A stretch of DNA of 64,000 nucleotides from an uncultured Chryseobacterium sp. (GCF_913776365.1 NZ_CAJYMO010000272.1:1-64000); one strand, 5' to 3'. Positions 41,022 to 51,388 are shown, counted from the stretch's first letter. Made by a program: numbers and translations. Notes: a model not told the origin generated them from the letters alone.

Positions 41022-42754
41022 TACAACAGGTCTTTAACATGTTTATAATTGCTTTTCACGGTATCCAGCACTTCTTCCATTTTACCGCCCAGCATCAGTT
41101 GTGTCATAGCCTTGGTCATCCCAAGCACCTGGTTGGCTTCTATCTTAGGCGGTAATGCCAGTGCATTCGGATTGGTGAAAACATTCAGAAGAAAAGGACC
41201 GTCATATTCCAGGCATTCCTTTATGGCAGCCTCCACTTCATCCGGACGGTGTACATTCTTACCGGGGTATCCCATAACCTGGGCAAGCATGGCAAAATCC
41301 GGGTTTACCATATCCGTTTCGTTGTCCGGCATTCCGGCGACTTCCATTTCAAGCTTTACCATTCCAAGGGAGCGGTTGTTGAAGACAATAAGCTTTACCG
41401 GAAGCTTATATTGGAAAATGGTAGCCATATCTCCCAGCAGCATAGACAACCCGCCATCGCCGCATAAAGCAATAACCTGCTTGTCCTTATGGGCCAGAGC
41501 GGCTCCTATAGCCATCGGCATGGCATTGGCCATGGAACCGTGATTGAAAGACCCCAGCATTTTACGTTGCCCGGTTCCTGTGATATAACGTGCTCCCCAG
41601 ACGCAGCACATGCCGGTATCTACCGTAAAGATAGCATCATGCTTCGCCAGCTTATCCAAAGTGTGGGTAACAAATTCCGGTTGTATGGCATTTTCAGATC
41701 CCGGATCTTTAACATAGATCATCTGGTCTTCTTTTACTTTTTCATAAAATTCAAGCTGCTGGCTAAGAAAATTAACATCCGTCTTTTCTTTCAGGAGCGG
41801 CATCAGAGCCCTTATGGTTTCTTTTACATCCCCGGTAAGCCCCAGGTCGAGCTTTGCCCTTCTACCCAGTCTTTCCGCGCTTTCGTCCACCTGTACTATT
41901 TTATTTTTAACCGGCATGAATTTCTGGTAAGGAAAATCTGTTCCCAAAAGGACCAGCAGATCTGCTTCGTGCATGGCATGATAAGCGGATGGGAGCCCCA
42001 AAAGCCCCGTTAGCCCCACTTCATTGGGGTTGTTTGCCTGAATGGCCATTTTCCCGCGGAAGGAATACCCTACCGGTGCTTTCAGGTGTTTAGACAGTTC
42101 TATCACCTCTGCATTGGCATGCTGGGCGCCGATACCGCAATACAGGGTAACTTTTTTATGTTCATTGATCAGGTCGGCAAGCTGCTGAAGCTCTTCATCC
42201 GAAGGACGGATGACCGGGTTCGTATGGAAAACTTTATTGGCCGTTACCGCTTCTTCTGCCTCCAGTTCCGAAACATCTCCCGGAAGCCCGATCACCGACA
42301 CTCCTTTTTTGGAAATGGCATGCTGGATAGCCGTCTGCATTATCCGCTGCACCTGTTCCGGCCGGGTAATCATCTGGTTATAATGGCTGCAGTCATCAAA
42401 CAGCTTTATGGTATTCGTCTCCTGGAAATAATCGGTTCCCATTTCTTCGCTGGGAATGGTAGAGGCAATAACCAGCATCGGCAAATGAGAACGGTGCGCC
42501 TCGTATACGCCGTTAATGAGATGGATATGCCCTGGTCCGCAGCTTCCCGCACATACGGCAAAACCGTCCAGTTCCGCTTCAGCGGCAGCGGCAAAGGCAC
42601 CTACCTCTTCATGCCTTACATGGATCCACTCGATGCTGCTTTTCCTAACCGCCATATTCAGATGGTTCAAACTGTCTCCGGTTACTGCATAAATCCTTTT
42701 CACGTTTGCATTTTCGAGCATTTCCACAATCTGCTCGGCTATATTCTTTGCCAT
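41021..42754 (-). CDS. poxB: Thiamine-pyrophosphate enzyme, pyruvate oxidase/dehydrogenase (quinone)-like
   Basis: PoxB-like N-terminus; TPP motif GDGGLSMLLGDMATIFQYKLPVKLIVFNN. Confidence 0.85.
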   Translation of the reverse strand: MAKNIAEQIVEMLENANVKRIYAVTGDSLNHLNMAVRKSSIEWIHVRHEEVGAFAAAAEAELDGFAVCAGSCGPGHIHLINGVYEAHRSHLPMLVIASTIPSEEMGTDYFQETNTIKLFDDCSHYNQMITRPEQVQRIMQTAIQHAISKKGVSVIGLPGDVSELEAEEAVTANKVFHTNPVIRPSDEELQQLADLINEHKKVTLYCGIGAQHANAEVIELSKHLKAPVGYSFRGKMAIQANNPNEVGLTGLLGLPSAYHAMHEADLLVLLGTDFPYQKFMPVKNKIVQVDESAERLGRRAKLDLGLTGDVKETIRALMPLLKEKTDVNFLSQQLEFYEKVKEDQMIYVKDPGSENAIQPEFVTHTLDKLAKHDAIFTVDTGMCCVWGARYITGTGQRKMLGSFNHGSMANAMPMAIGAALAHKDKQVIALCGDGGLSMLLGDMATIFQYKLPVKLIVFNNRSLGMVKLEMEVAGMPDNETDMVNPDFAMLAQVMGYPGKNVHRPDEVEAAIKECLEYDGPFLLNVFTNPNALALPPKIEANQVLGMTKAMTQLMLGGKMEEVLDTVKSNYKHVKDLL

Positions 42755-43021
42755 AATTAATATTTTTTGATAAAGTGAGAAATTAGATTCTAATCCCTAA
42801 GGAGTAAAGAGATAAGCGTGGAAAGATTATGCCATTATGGTATTTTGGAGCGGCAAATTGCCTTAAAATATTGAGAGGGACAGAGCCAATGGCGAATAGT
42901 CAACTTCCTTAGCTTGCCGATTATACAGACTTGGACTCTGCTACGGTATTTAAAAAGTATGTTCGATGAATTTTAAACCGGTTTTAAAAATGTAATCGGC
43001 TTCTATAATCAGTAAAAGCAA

Positions 43022-43096
43022 ATGGTCAATTCCCTACACCTGCCAATCGGTAAACTTTAAAAAATCACCATTGACCTGCGGAGCAAATTGACCATT
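43022..43096. repeat. 11-bp inverted repeat AATGGTCAATT / AATTGACCATT
   Basis: Arms 43022-43032 and 43086-43096; third degenerate copy ccattgacc near 43069. Confidence 0.7.
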
Positions 43097-43130
43097 CGTA
43101 ACCTGTAAAACAGGCGGATCATAAGTCTTT

Positions 43131-44330
43131 TTACAAAATCTCGATCTGGTTTCTCAGCAGATCTTCAAATTCATCCCTTTTCCTGATCAGATGAGGTTTC
43201 CCATCGAGAAAGAGCACTTCAGCCGGCTTCAACCGGGAATTGAAGTTGGAACTCATCTCAAAACCATAAGCTCCGGCATTACGGAACACCAGGATATCGC
43301 CCTCCCTTACTTCATTCAGCTTCCTGTCCCAGGCAAAAGTGTCGGTTTCACAGATATTCCCTACAACGGTATAGATCCTTTCCGCTCCTTTCGGATTGGA
43401 TAAGTTTTCAATGGCGTGATAGGAATCGTAGAACATCGGCCGGATCAGATGGTTGAAACCTGAATTTACCCCTACGAAAACCGTAGCCGTGGTCTGCTTG
43501 ATCACATTGGCTTTTACCAGCAGGTTACCGCTTTTTCCTACCAGGAACTTTCCGGGCTCGAACCACAACTCGAATTTTTTTCCGGTTGATTTTGAAAATT
43601 CGGAGATAACCTTTTCCACTTTTTTCCCAAGGGTTTTCACATCAGTTTCCTCCTCACTGTCCTGGTAAGGAATCTTGAATCCGCTGCCCATATCCAGGTA
43701 TTTCAGGTTAGGGAAATGCTCGGAAAGCTCCAGCATGATTTCCAGGGCCTGCAGGAACACATCCGGATCCTTGATTTCGCTTCCGGTATGCATGTGGAGG
43801 CCTTCCACATTCAGGTTGGTACTTTTCATCACCCTTTCGATATGACGCACCTGGTGGATGGAAATCCCGAATTTACTGTCGATATGACCTGTAGAGATTT
43901 TATAATTCCCGCCTGCAAAGATATGCGGATTGATCCTTACCAGAATCGGATAGCTGTTCCCGTATTTGTTCCCGAACTGCTCCAGAATGGAGATGTTATC
44001 GATATTGATATGTACTCCGTATTTCATGGCTTCCTCAATCTCAGCCAGGTCTACACAGTTGGGTGTAAATAATATTTTCTCTTTGGTAAAACCTGCTTTA
44101 AGCCCCAGTTTTACCTCATTGATGGACACGCAGTCCAGCGAGGCACCCAGGTTTTTCACATATTTCAGGATGTTGATATTGGTAAGTGCCTTGGCAGCGT
44201 AAAAAAACTTGGTATGTTTCAAAAAAGAAGAAGTAAGTTTCTCATACTGGGATTTAATAGACTCTGCATCATACACGTATACCGGTGTGCCGAATTCATT
44301 GGCAATCTGTAACAAATCTTGTGAGTTCAT
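43131..44330 (-). CDS. lysA: Diaminopimelate decarboxylase
   Basis: YAAKALTNINILK PLP-Lys motif; HTGSEI; GNICETDTFAWDR. Confidence 0.95.
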   Translation of the reverse strand: MNSQDLLQIANEFGTPVYVYDAESIKSQYEKLTSSFLKHTKFFYAAKALTNINILKYVKNLGASLDCVSINEVKLGLKAGFTKEKILFTPNCVDLAEIEEAMKYGVHINIDNISILEQFGNKYGNSYPILVRINPHIFAGGNYKISTGHIDSKFGISIHQVRHIERVMKSTNLNVEGLHMHTGSEIKDPDVFLQALEIMLELSEHFPNLKYLDMGSGFKIPYQDSEEETDVKTLGKKVEKVISEFSKSTGKKFELWFEPGKFLVGKSGNLLVKANVIKQTTATVFVGVNSGFNHLIRPMFYDSYHAIENLSNPKGAERIYTVVGNICETDTFAWDRKLNEVREGDILVFRNAGAYGFEMSSNFNSRLKPAEVLFLDGKPHLIRKRDEFEDLLRNQIEIL

Positions 44331-44486
44331 AAGTAAATAATTAAACTTTTTCTTTTTGATTAATAAAATACAAATGTACTGAGAATTTGTTTACTGTATA
44401 AAATGAAACCCTTAGAATTTTATTCTTATTAAAATCATATTTGCAGAATAAAACACTTAAACAAAAACAGGAAGACAATATTTGTT

Positions 44487-44681
44487 TTATTTTTTCAGAA
44501 AAAAACCAATTATTACAATACCGGCTGATATTAGCGAAAATACAATGACAGAGGAAGGATTTGCGAAGTTGACAGTCCAGCCTAATCCTATCCTTTTAGG
44601 AGGAAACATTCTTTTGTCGTTTTTATTGAAATAGAAAAACCCCAACTTCCAGTGGGACGGATCGTGACCGATGTGATTCAT
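44487..44681 (-). CDS. DUF5808-like small protein
   Basis: 'HWKLGFFYFNKNDKRMFPPKRIGLGWTVNFANP' motif plus C-terminal TM. Confidence 0.7.
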   Translation of the reverse strand: MNHIGHDPSHWKLGFFYFNKNDKRMFPPKRIGLGWTVNFANPSSVIVFSLISAGIVIIGFFLKK

Positions 44682-44709
44682 GGATATAGAATTTTAAATG
44701 ACCTGTTTA

Positions 44710-45933
44710 TTATTTTGGCAAAGGCAGCGTTTCAAAGTCGCCGCGTAAAAGGGCCAGCTGGAGTTCATTGACTAAATCGGCAGGCTGGAAAAGCAGATCT
44801 ATTTTCAGTTTGGAAAGCTTGCTTAATGTCTGGATCTGGGTAAAAAGATCATAAAACCCGTAAGAAACCACCTTTCCGTTCTCAATAATGAGGAACAGTT
44901 TTTCACCCAGCCTTCTTCCCTGGCCCAGCCAAAGTTCATTTTTTTGCCTGAAACTGATTTTATTCTTAAAAAATTCAACATCGGCATAGGCATCGACTCC
45001 TGTAATAAACTGCACCGCTTTCGCGCCCTGTGTAAAAGACCTGAATTTCAGGATAGGTTTCTCGGTTTTGTTAAGCCTGTTTTTCTCTACAACATATTTC
45101 CCGTTTCTGCAGTACAGACCGAACGGCAGGATTTCTTTCTTCCGGATGCCTTTGGAGCTCAGGATAAGTTTCGCAATGATATCTGTTCCGGTGAGTTCAT
45201 AACTGATCTGTTCCACTTCGTCCTGAACGGGTTCCCATTTTCTGGATTTGGAATTGAATATTTTTTTTGAAAACTTATTGATGTCCTGTACGTAATCTGA
45301 AAAAATGATTTTGCCTGCATTGTTCTGGAAGTAGACAAATCCTTTCTCGTTCGGAAGATCCTGAGTCAGCTCTCTGATTTTGTTGATATAGGTTTTGGCA
45401 TTCAGCTCTTCGTGATGTTCCTGGATAATTTCATTCTCCGTATCTTTTGCCACCAGCAGCCTGAACAGTTCCAGGGTAGCCCGCGCATCTCCATCTGCCC
45501 GGTGAGGGTTGGTTAATGGAATACCCAATGATTTTACCAGCTTCGAGAGTGAATAACTGGCTTCATCAGGGATCAGTTTTTTTGCTAGGGGAATGGTATC
45601 GAGCGTATGGATTTTATAATCATATCCTAATCGTTGGAACGACTGCCGGAGCATACGGTAATCAAATTCGATATTGTGGCCAACCAAAGTGGTATTGGCT
45701 GTAATTTCCACTACCCTTTTTGCAATTTCATGGAATTTCGGAGCGGTTTTCACCATTTTCGGGCTGATGCCGGTAAGTTTCTGTACAAAAGGAGTGATAT
45801 CACTTTCAGGATTGACGAGCGAAATGAACTGATCGGTGATCTTCTGCCCGTCGTACCGGTAAATGGCAATATCGATAATGCATTCTTTTCTATACCCTGC
45901 ACCATTGCTCTCTATATCTATAATGGAATACAT
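44710..45933 (-). CDS. DEDDh 3'-5' exonuclease (DnaQ/epsilon-like) with C-terminal extension
   Basis: DIESNG, HNIEFDYRML, HRADGDA motifs. Confidence 0.88.
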   Translation of the reverse strand: MYSIIDIESNGAGYRKECIIDIAIYRYDGQKITDQFISLVNPESDITPFVQKLTGISPKMVKTAPKFHEIAKRVVEITANTTLVGHNIEFDYRMLRQSFQRLGYDYKIHTLDTIPLAKKLIPDEASYSLSKLVKSLGIPLTNPHRADGDARATLELFRLLVAKDTENEIIQEHHEELNAKTYINKIRELTQDLPNEKGFVYFQNNAGKIIFSDYVQDINKFSKKIFNSKSRKWEPVQDEVEQISYELTGTDIIAKLILSSKGIRKKEILPFGLYCRNGKYVVEKNRLNKTEKPILKFRSFTQGAKAVQFITGVDAYADVEFFKNKISFRQKNELWLGQGRRLGEKLFLIIENGKVVSYGFYDLFTQIQTLSKLSKLKIDLLFQPADLVNELQLALLRGDFETLPLPK

Positions 45934-46318
45934 TTCAATTTAAACAAGTTTCTTTTATATATTAATCTTAGTCACAGCTGCCATCATAAGCCCAATACCC
46001 ACTGATAACAAGCTAACAACATAACCCATGCCACAAACCCATAACGGTTTAAGAGGGTTTTCCCGGGGGATACTGAGATGTGAAACCAGCATGCCAAAAC
46101 AGATAAAGGCCAGTCAGTAAAAATAAGTCCGCCAAAAATCCTGTCCAGTCAACCCTGTTCACAACCGGAGACCATCCCGCTAAAATAACAAAAATTACAT
46201 CAAAAGAACCGAAATTCCTATGAATAATATCCGTCACCAGGATGAGAACTCCATTGCAGTAAAGTATAATGCTGCTTTTACTTGTCCTTTTAGATCATGA
46301 TCCTCTGTATCGGCCGCA

Positions 46319-47842
46319 TTACCTCCTTCTTCCTCCCAGTCCCAGCATCCCCAGTATAGCCTTTGCTCCTTCCCTCATCAGGGTACTGGTAAAAGTACGT
46401 CCCGCTTTGCTTTGAAGGATCTGTTCAAACATACCCGGATCTTCTTTTACAGGCTTTGATTTTTTATCCGGCATCTCTCGTACTGCCGATTCCATTCTTT
46501 TTGCCAGGATTTCATAGGCCGATTCGCGGTCAACCGGATTTTCATATTTGGCAACCAGGCCGGACCGGCGGGTAAGCCCGTCAACTTCGGCATCGCTTAG
46601 TACATCCATCCTGGATTCCGGGGAAATTAGATAGGTATGTACCAACGGTGTCGGGATGCCTTTTTCATCCAGCGCCGTCACCAACGCCTCTCCGATTCCC
46701 AGGTTCTGGATCAGCGAGGAAGCTTCATAAAATGTGGTGGACGGATAATTTTCCACTGCTTTGGAAATCTCTTTCTTGTCTTTTGCCGTAAATCCCCTCA
46801 GGGCATGCTGTATTTTCAGGCCGAGCTGGGACAGCACCGCTTCGGGGACATCCCCCGGAATCTGGGTAATGAAATAAATTCCTACTCCTTTAGAACGGAT
46901 CAGCTTAACCATGGTCTCGATCTGGGAAACCAACGCCTTGGAGGATTCATCAAAAATAAGATGCGCTTCATCGATAAAAAGCACCAGCTTCGGCTTTCCG
47001 CTGTCGCCCTCTTCCGGAAATGCCATATAGATTTCCGCAAAAAGCGAAAGCATAAAGGTGGAAAACAATTGCGGCCTGCTCTGGATATCGGCCACCCTCA
47101 GGATATTCACGACGCCTTTTCCGTCCCGGGTCTGCAGCAGGTCATGGACATCAAAGCTCAGCTCTCCGAAAAATTCAGAAGCGCCCTGCTGTTCCAGCGC
47201 CACAATGGATCTCAGAATCGCTCCCAGCGAGGAGGAAGCTACAGATCCGTAATCGGTAGACAGCTCAGCTTTTCCCTGTGGATTTTCCGTAACATATTGC
47301 AGGACTTTTTTCAGGTCTTTCAGATCCGTAAGCGGAAGCCCCTTGTCATCACAATATTTGAAGACAATGGCCATAATGCTCTGCTGGGTCTCGTTCAGCT
47401 GCAGGATCTTGCTCAGCAGCACCGGCCCGAATTCCGTCACAGTAGCGCGCAGTTTTACGCCTTTTTCTCCCGAGATGGTCATCAGCTCCACGGGAAATGC
47501 CTGAGGCTGATAAGGAAGCTGAGTTTTCGCATACCTTTCCTCAATCACCGGATTCTTTGTGCCGGCTTCAGCAATTCCGGAAAAATCACCTTTAATGTCA
47601 AGCACCAGGGACGGAACTCCCGCATGGGAAAGCTGTTCTGCAAATACCTGCAGGGTTTTGGTCTTTCCGGTTCCGGTAGCTCCGGCAATCAGCCCGTGGC
47701 GGTTTACGGTTTTTAAAGGAATCGATACATTTACTTCCGGTACCACTTCTCCGTCCAGCATCGCCTTACCCAAGATAATATGGTCGCCTTTTGGGATATA
47801 ACGTGAATTCAGTGCTTCAATAAATTGTGTTCTGCCTGCCAT
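46319..47842 (-). CDS. HerA-like DUF853 ATPase/helicase
   Basis: GATGTGKTKTLQ, FIDEAHLIFDE, C-terminal GRR. Confidence 0.9.
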   Translation of the reverse strand: MAGRTQFIEALNSRYIPKGDHIILGKAMLDGEVVPEVNVSIPLKTVNRHGLIAGATGTGKTKTLQVFAEQLSHAGVPSLVLDIKGDFSGIAEAGTKNPVIEERYAKTQLPYQPQAFPVELMTISGEKGVKLRATVTEFGPVLLSKILQLNETQQSIMAIVFKYCDDKGLPLTDLKDLKKVLQYVTENPQGKAELSTDYGSVASSSLGAILRSIVALEQQGASEFFGELSFDVHDLLQTRDGKGVVNILRVADIQSRPQLFSTFMLSLFAEIYMAFPEEGDSGKPKLVLFIDEAHLIFDESSKALVSQIETMVKLIRSKGVGIYFITQIPGDVPEAVLSQLGLKIQHALRGFTAKDKKEISKAVENYPSTTFYEASSLIQNLGIGEALVTALDEKGIPTPLVHTYLISPESRMDVLSDAEVDGLTRRSGLVAKYENPVDRESAYEILAKRMESAVREMPDKKSKPVKEDPGMFEQILQSKAGRTFTSTLMREGAKAILGMLGLGGRRR

Positions 47843-48108
47843 CTCAGTCTTTTAAATGATAAATATAAAGATTTTTTGGAGACTGAAGGGCAATTGCCTT
47901 TCCTTATGATTTATTTCAGATACAACAGACGGTAAATAACAGTATCTTCGCCCTGTTCTGACATTCAGAAAGTTAACGGAACGAATAAGGATGAATAAAA
48001 ACTTTATAGACAATCTCTATCAATATAGATTTTTTAATTTTAATGGGTTTTAAAAAATAAAAACCGATTTTTGTAAGTATTAAAACATTAAAACGATTAC
48101 ATCATACA

Positions 48109-49518
48109 ATGAAAGTCGAACAAATATATACCGGATGTCTTGCTCAGGGTGCCTATTATATTGTATCCGGAAATGAAGCTGCAATCATTGATCCGTTGAG
48201 GGAAATAAAGCCTTATCTGGATCGGCTGGAAAAAGACGGGGTCCGGTTAAAATATATTTTTGAAACCCACTTCCATGCAGATTTCGTTTCGGGACACCTG
48301 GACCTCAGCAATAAAACCGGGGCTCCTATCGTATACGGCCCGACAGCACAACCGGAGTTTGAAGCGATCATTGCAGAAGACGGACAGGTATTTGAAATCG
48401 GCCAGGCAAGGATAAAAGCCCTGCATACGCCCGGACACACCATGGAAAGCACGACTTATCTCCTGATCGATGAGCAAGGCACCGAAACAGCCATCTTTAC
48501 CGGAGACACTTTATTTCTGGGAGATGTAGGAAGACCGGATCTTGCCCAGAAAGCCACCAATCTTACCCAGGAAGACCTGGCAGGGATCCTGTATGACAGC
48601 CTGCAGACGAAAATCATGCCTCTTGAAGACAGCATTACCGTTTATCCTGCTCACGGCGCAGGCTCGGCCTGTGGAAAGAATATGCAGAAAGAAACGGTGG
48701 ATATCCTGGGAAACCAGAAAAAGACAAACTATGCCCTCAACCAGCCGGATAAAGCCTCTTTCATCCGCGAAGTACTGGACGGGCTGACGGCCCCGCCTAA
48801 ATATTTCGGTATGAATGTGGTCCTTAACAAAGGAGGTTACGAAAGCCTTGACAGTGTGATGAACAAAGGCCTTACCCCCGTTCCGGTGGAAAGTTTCGAA
48901 TCTTACGCAGAAGAGACCGGTGCCCTGATCCTGGATACCCGCAGCGCAGCTGAATTCTGTAAGGGATTTATTCCGAATTCTATTAACATTGGCCTGAAAG
49001 GGGACTTTGCTCCCTGGGTAGGGACACTGATTGTAGACGTAAAGCATCCGCTGTTACTGATCGTGGATAAAGGGATGGAAGAAGAGGCCATTACACGGCT
49101 CAGCAGGGTTGGATTTGATAACGTACTGGGCTATCTGGAAGGTGGATTCGAGGCCTGGAAAATCAAAGACAAGGAAACCGATGAAGTCAGAAGAATCACA
49201 CCGGAAGAATTTGCCGCCGTGTTTACGGAACAGTCAAAAGTAATTGATGTCCGCAAGATCACGGAATACTCGGCTGAACATATCAACCATGCTTACAGCA
49301 GGCCCCTGGACACCATCAGCGAATGGGTAAAAACCATTGACGATTCCGAACATTTCTTTCTTCACTGCGCCGGAGGGTACAGAAGCATGATTGCCGCCAG
49401 CATCCTCAATTCACACGGAATCAGGAACTTTACCGAAATCGAAGGCGGCTTTAACGGAATCAAAAAAACGAAAAAATTCCCGACTTCGGACTTTATCTGT
49501 CAGTCGAAAACGGAATAA
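48109..49518 (+). CDS. MBL-fold (persulfide dioxygenase-like)-tandem rhodanese fusion
   Basis: ETHFHADFVSGH; GDTLFLGDVGRPD; second rhodanese HCAGGYRS. Confidence 0.92.
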   Translation: MKVEQIYTGCLAQGAYYIVSGNEAAIIDPLREIKPYLDRLEKDGVRLKYIFETHFHADFVSGHLDLSNKTGAPIVYGPTAQPEFEAIIAEDGQVFEIGQARIKALHTPGHTMESTTYLLIDEQGTETAIFTGDTLFLGDVGRPDLAQKATNLTQEDLAGILYDSLQTKIMPLEDSITVYPAHGAGSACGKNMQKETVDILGNQKKTNYALNQPDKASFIREVLDGLTAPPKYFGMNVVLNKGGYESLDSVMNKGLTPVPVESFESYAEETGALILDTRSAAEFCKGFIPNSINIGLKGDFAPWVGTLIVDVKHPLLLIVDKGMEEEAITRLSRVGFDNVLGYLEGGFEAWKIKDKETDEVRRITPEEFAAVFTEQSKVIDVRKITEYSAEHINHAYSRPLDTISEWVKTIDDSEHFFLHCAGGYRSMIAASILNSHGIRNFTEIEGGFNGIKKTKKFPTSDFICQSKTE

Positions 49519-49594
49519 GAAATAAAATCCCCTTTCCGGACGAAAAGCTTCTTAAGAACGGTCCGTCCGGAAAATCAATTAAAAACCCAACCCT

Positions 49595-49894
49595 ATGTCA
49601 CAGAAATTTCAGGAAATCATCGACTCGGAAAGACCCGTACTTATTGATTTTTTCGCCACGTGGTGCCAGCCCTGCAAAGTACAGTCTTCCGTACTGAATA
49701 CGGTAAAGGAAAATGTAGGCGAAGGAGCCCGGATCATTAAAGTAGATGTCGACCAGTATCCGGCTTTGGCCGCCCAATATGGCGTTCGCGGAGTACCTAC
49801 CCTGGCGATTTTCAAAAACGGGGAAATGCTCTGGAAGGAAAGCGGCGTTCACGATGTGAATACCCTTACGCAGCTTCTTCAGCAGTACCGGTAA
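49595..49894 (+). CDS. trxA: Thioredoxin
   Basis: FATWCQPCK active site. Confidence 0.93.
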   Translation: MSQKFQEIIDSERPVLIDFFATWCQPCKVQSSVLNTVKENVGEGARIIKVDVDQYPALAAQYGVRGVPTLAIFKNGEMLWKESGVHDVNTLTQLLQQYR

Positions 49895-49921
49895 GTCATA
49901 TGGATGCAGAGATATTTTAAA

Positions 49922-49943
49922 GAAGCAGGCCTTCGCCTGCTTC
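49922..49943 (+). terminator. Terminator-like hairpin after thioredoxin
   Basis: gaagcaggc cttc gcctgcttc; weak U-tract. Confidence 0.5.
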
Positions 49944-50045
49944 TCTGTTATATAAGATCCTGAAAAAGGGTTTAACGATCTGACGCTACCACTGTGAATT
50001 CATTCTGCTTCAGATCAAATATCCCAGTCAAAACGTATCCTTATT

Positions 50046-50798
50046 TTACATTTGAACTGAAAAGACATCACGATCATTGAGGAAGCTGAAATGGTTCCTG
50101 AAATCGTTCAGTTCTGAAAGGCTTAGCTCAGCACTGACAAGGTTCCCGGTTTTCCGGGCAATTTCAGTTCCGTCAGGGGAAAAGCAATGGGAGCTTTCCC
50201 GGTACACCAGGTCATTCCCATCGGTACCGATCCTGTTCAGCCCGAATACATAAGAAAGATTCTCAATAGCCCGTGCCTTCAGCAGGTGTTCCCAGGCCCC
50301 GACTCTTTTTTCCGGCCAGTTCGCCACATACAGCATCGCATCGTAGTCATCGTTGTTTCTGGAAAAAACAGGAAACCGGAGATCATAGCATACCTGAAGC
50401 AGAATTCTGAATCCTTTATATGACACAATGGAGCGCTCCCGGCCACGGGTATACACTTCGTCTTCACCTGAAAATGAAAACAGGTGCCTTTTATCATAAA
50501 AATCAACCCTGCCATCCGGCTGTACAAAATACATCCGGTTATAGAAATTCCCCTCTTCTTCCACCGGAGCACTGCCGCAGAATGCGGAATTTTTCTTACG
50601 CGCCATTTTTTTCAGGAATTCCAGGGACTCCTGATGACGGTCGGAAACTTCAGCAGCATCCATGCAGAAACCCGTGGAAAACATTTCCGGTAACAGGAAA
50701 AGGTCTGCCTCCTGATCATGCAGTTCGAACTCAATGATTTCAAAGTTTTTTTCTTTGTTTTTCCAGACAATATCCAGATTCAGTCCCGTAATTTTCAT
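50046..50798 (-). CDS. Nitrilase/omega-amidase family protein (YafV-like)
   Basis: Catalytic E-K-C: LPEMFSTGF, DKRHLF, LQVCYDLRFPVF. Confidence 0.92.
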   Translation of the reverse strand: MKITGLNLDIVWKNKEKNFEIIEFELHDQEADLFLLPEMFSTGFCMDAAEVSDRHQESLEFLKKMARKKNSAFCGSAPVEEEGNFYNRMYFVQPDGRVDFYDKRHLFSFSGEDEVYTRGRERSIVSYKGFRILLQVCYDLRFPVFSRNNDDYDAMLYVANWPEKRVGAWEHLLKARAIENLSYVFGLNRIGTDGNDLVYRESSHCFSPDGTEIARKTGNLVSAELSLSELNDFRNHFSFLNDRDVFSVQM

Positions 50799-50897
50799 AG
50801 AAGGTATTAAAGTTTAATAAAAATACGGTTTTATTTCTGATGCGGTTTTATTTTTGATGCGGATATTTGTTACGTTTTTATCTGAAAAATATAATTT

Positions 50898-51338
50898 ATG
50901 AAGAAACTGATGTTTACAGCTTTGCTGATGATGGCCGGAACGGCAGCGCAGGCACAGGCCTGGACAGGAAAAGGGGACCAGAAGATCAATGCAGGATTCA
51001 GTGTCTGGGGTTACGGAACAGGCATTGCCGGAACCTATGACTACGGTTTGAACAGGCTGATCTCCGTAGGTGCCGGACTGAATGTTTATTTTGACAATTA
51101 CCGGGATAACGATGATGACAACAGGGCATTTGTTTTCGGACGGCTGAATTTCCACCTGAAAGATGCCCTCGATCTTCCTGAAAAACTGGATATTTACCCG
51201 GGTGTAGACCTGGGTGTCGTGGGACGTGATTTCGGGATCGGAGCCCACATTGGTGCACGGTACTTTTTTACGGAGAGAATCGGGGTTTTTGCAGAAGTCG
51301 GAAACAATGGCAGCCTGGGCGTGTCCATTAATCTGTAG
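50898..51338 (+). CDS. Small outer-membrane beta-barrel-like protein (DUF6646-like)
   Basis: Signal peptide, Gly/aromatic alternating strands. Confidence 0.7.
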   Translation: MKKLMFTALLMMAGTAAQAQAWTGKGDQKINAGFSVWGYGTGIAGTYDYGLNRLISVGAGLNVYFDNYRDNDDDNRAFVFGRLNFHLKDALDLPEKLDIYPGVDLGVVGRDFGIGAHIGARYFFTERIGVFAEVGNNGSLGVSINL

Positions 51339-51359
51339 AAAATCTTGTATTTATATGAC

Positions 51360-51387
51360 AAAGCTTCCTGAAACGGGAAGCTTTTTA
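51360..51387 (+). terminator. Terminator after the DUF6646-like gene
   Basis: aaagcttcc tgaaac gggaagcttttt. Confidence 0.75.
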
Positions 51388-51388
51388 T

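Noticed and set aside
46049-46237. 62-aa minus-strand ORF
   Set aside because: Weakly hydrophobic but no clear start context, promoter or recognisable homologue; possible remnant, not supported enough.
46319-47842. HerA-like ATPase as part of a HerA-Sir2/DUF4297 antiphage system
   Set aside because: It is the DUF853 housekeeping type and lacks adjacent SIR2, NurA or nuclease effector genes; the nearby exonuclease is a separate unit ~400 bp away.
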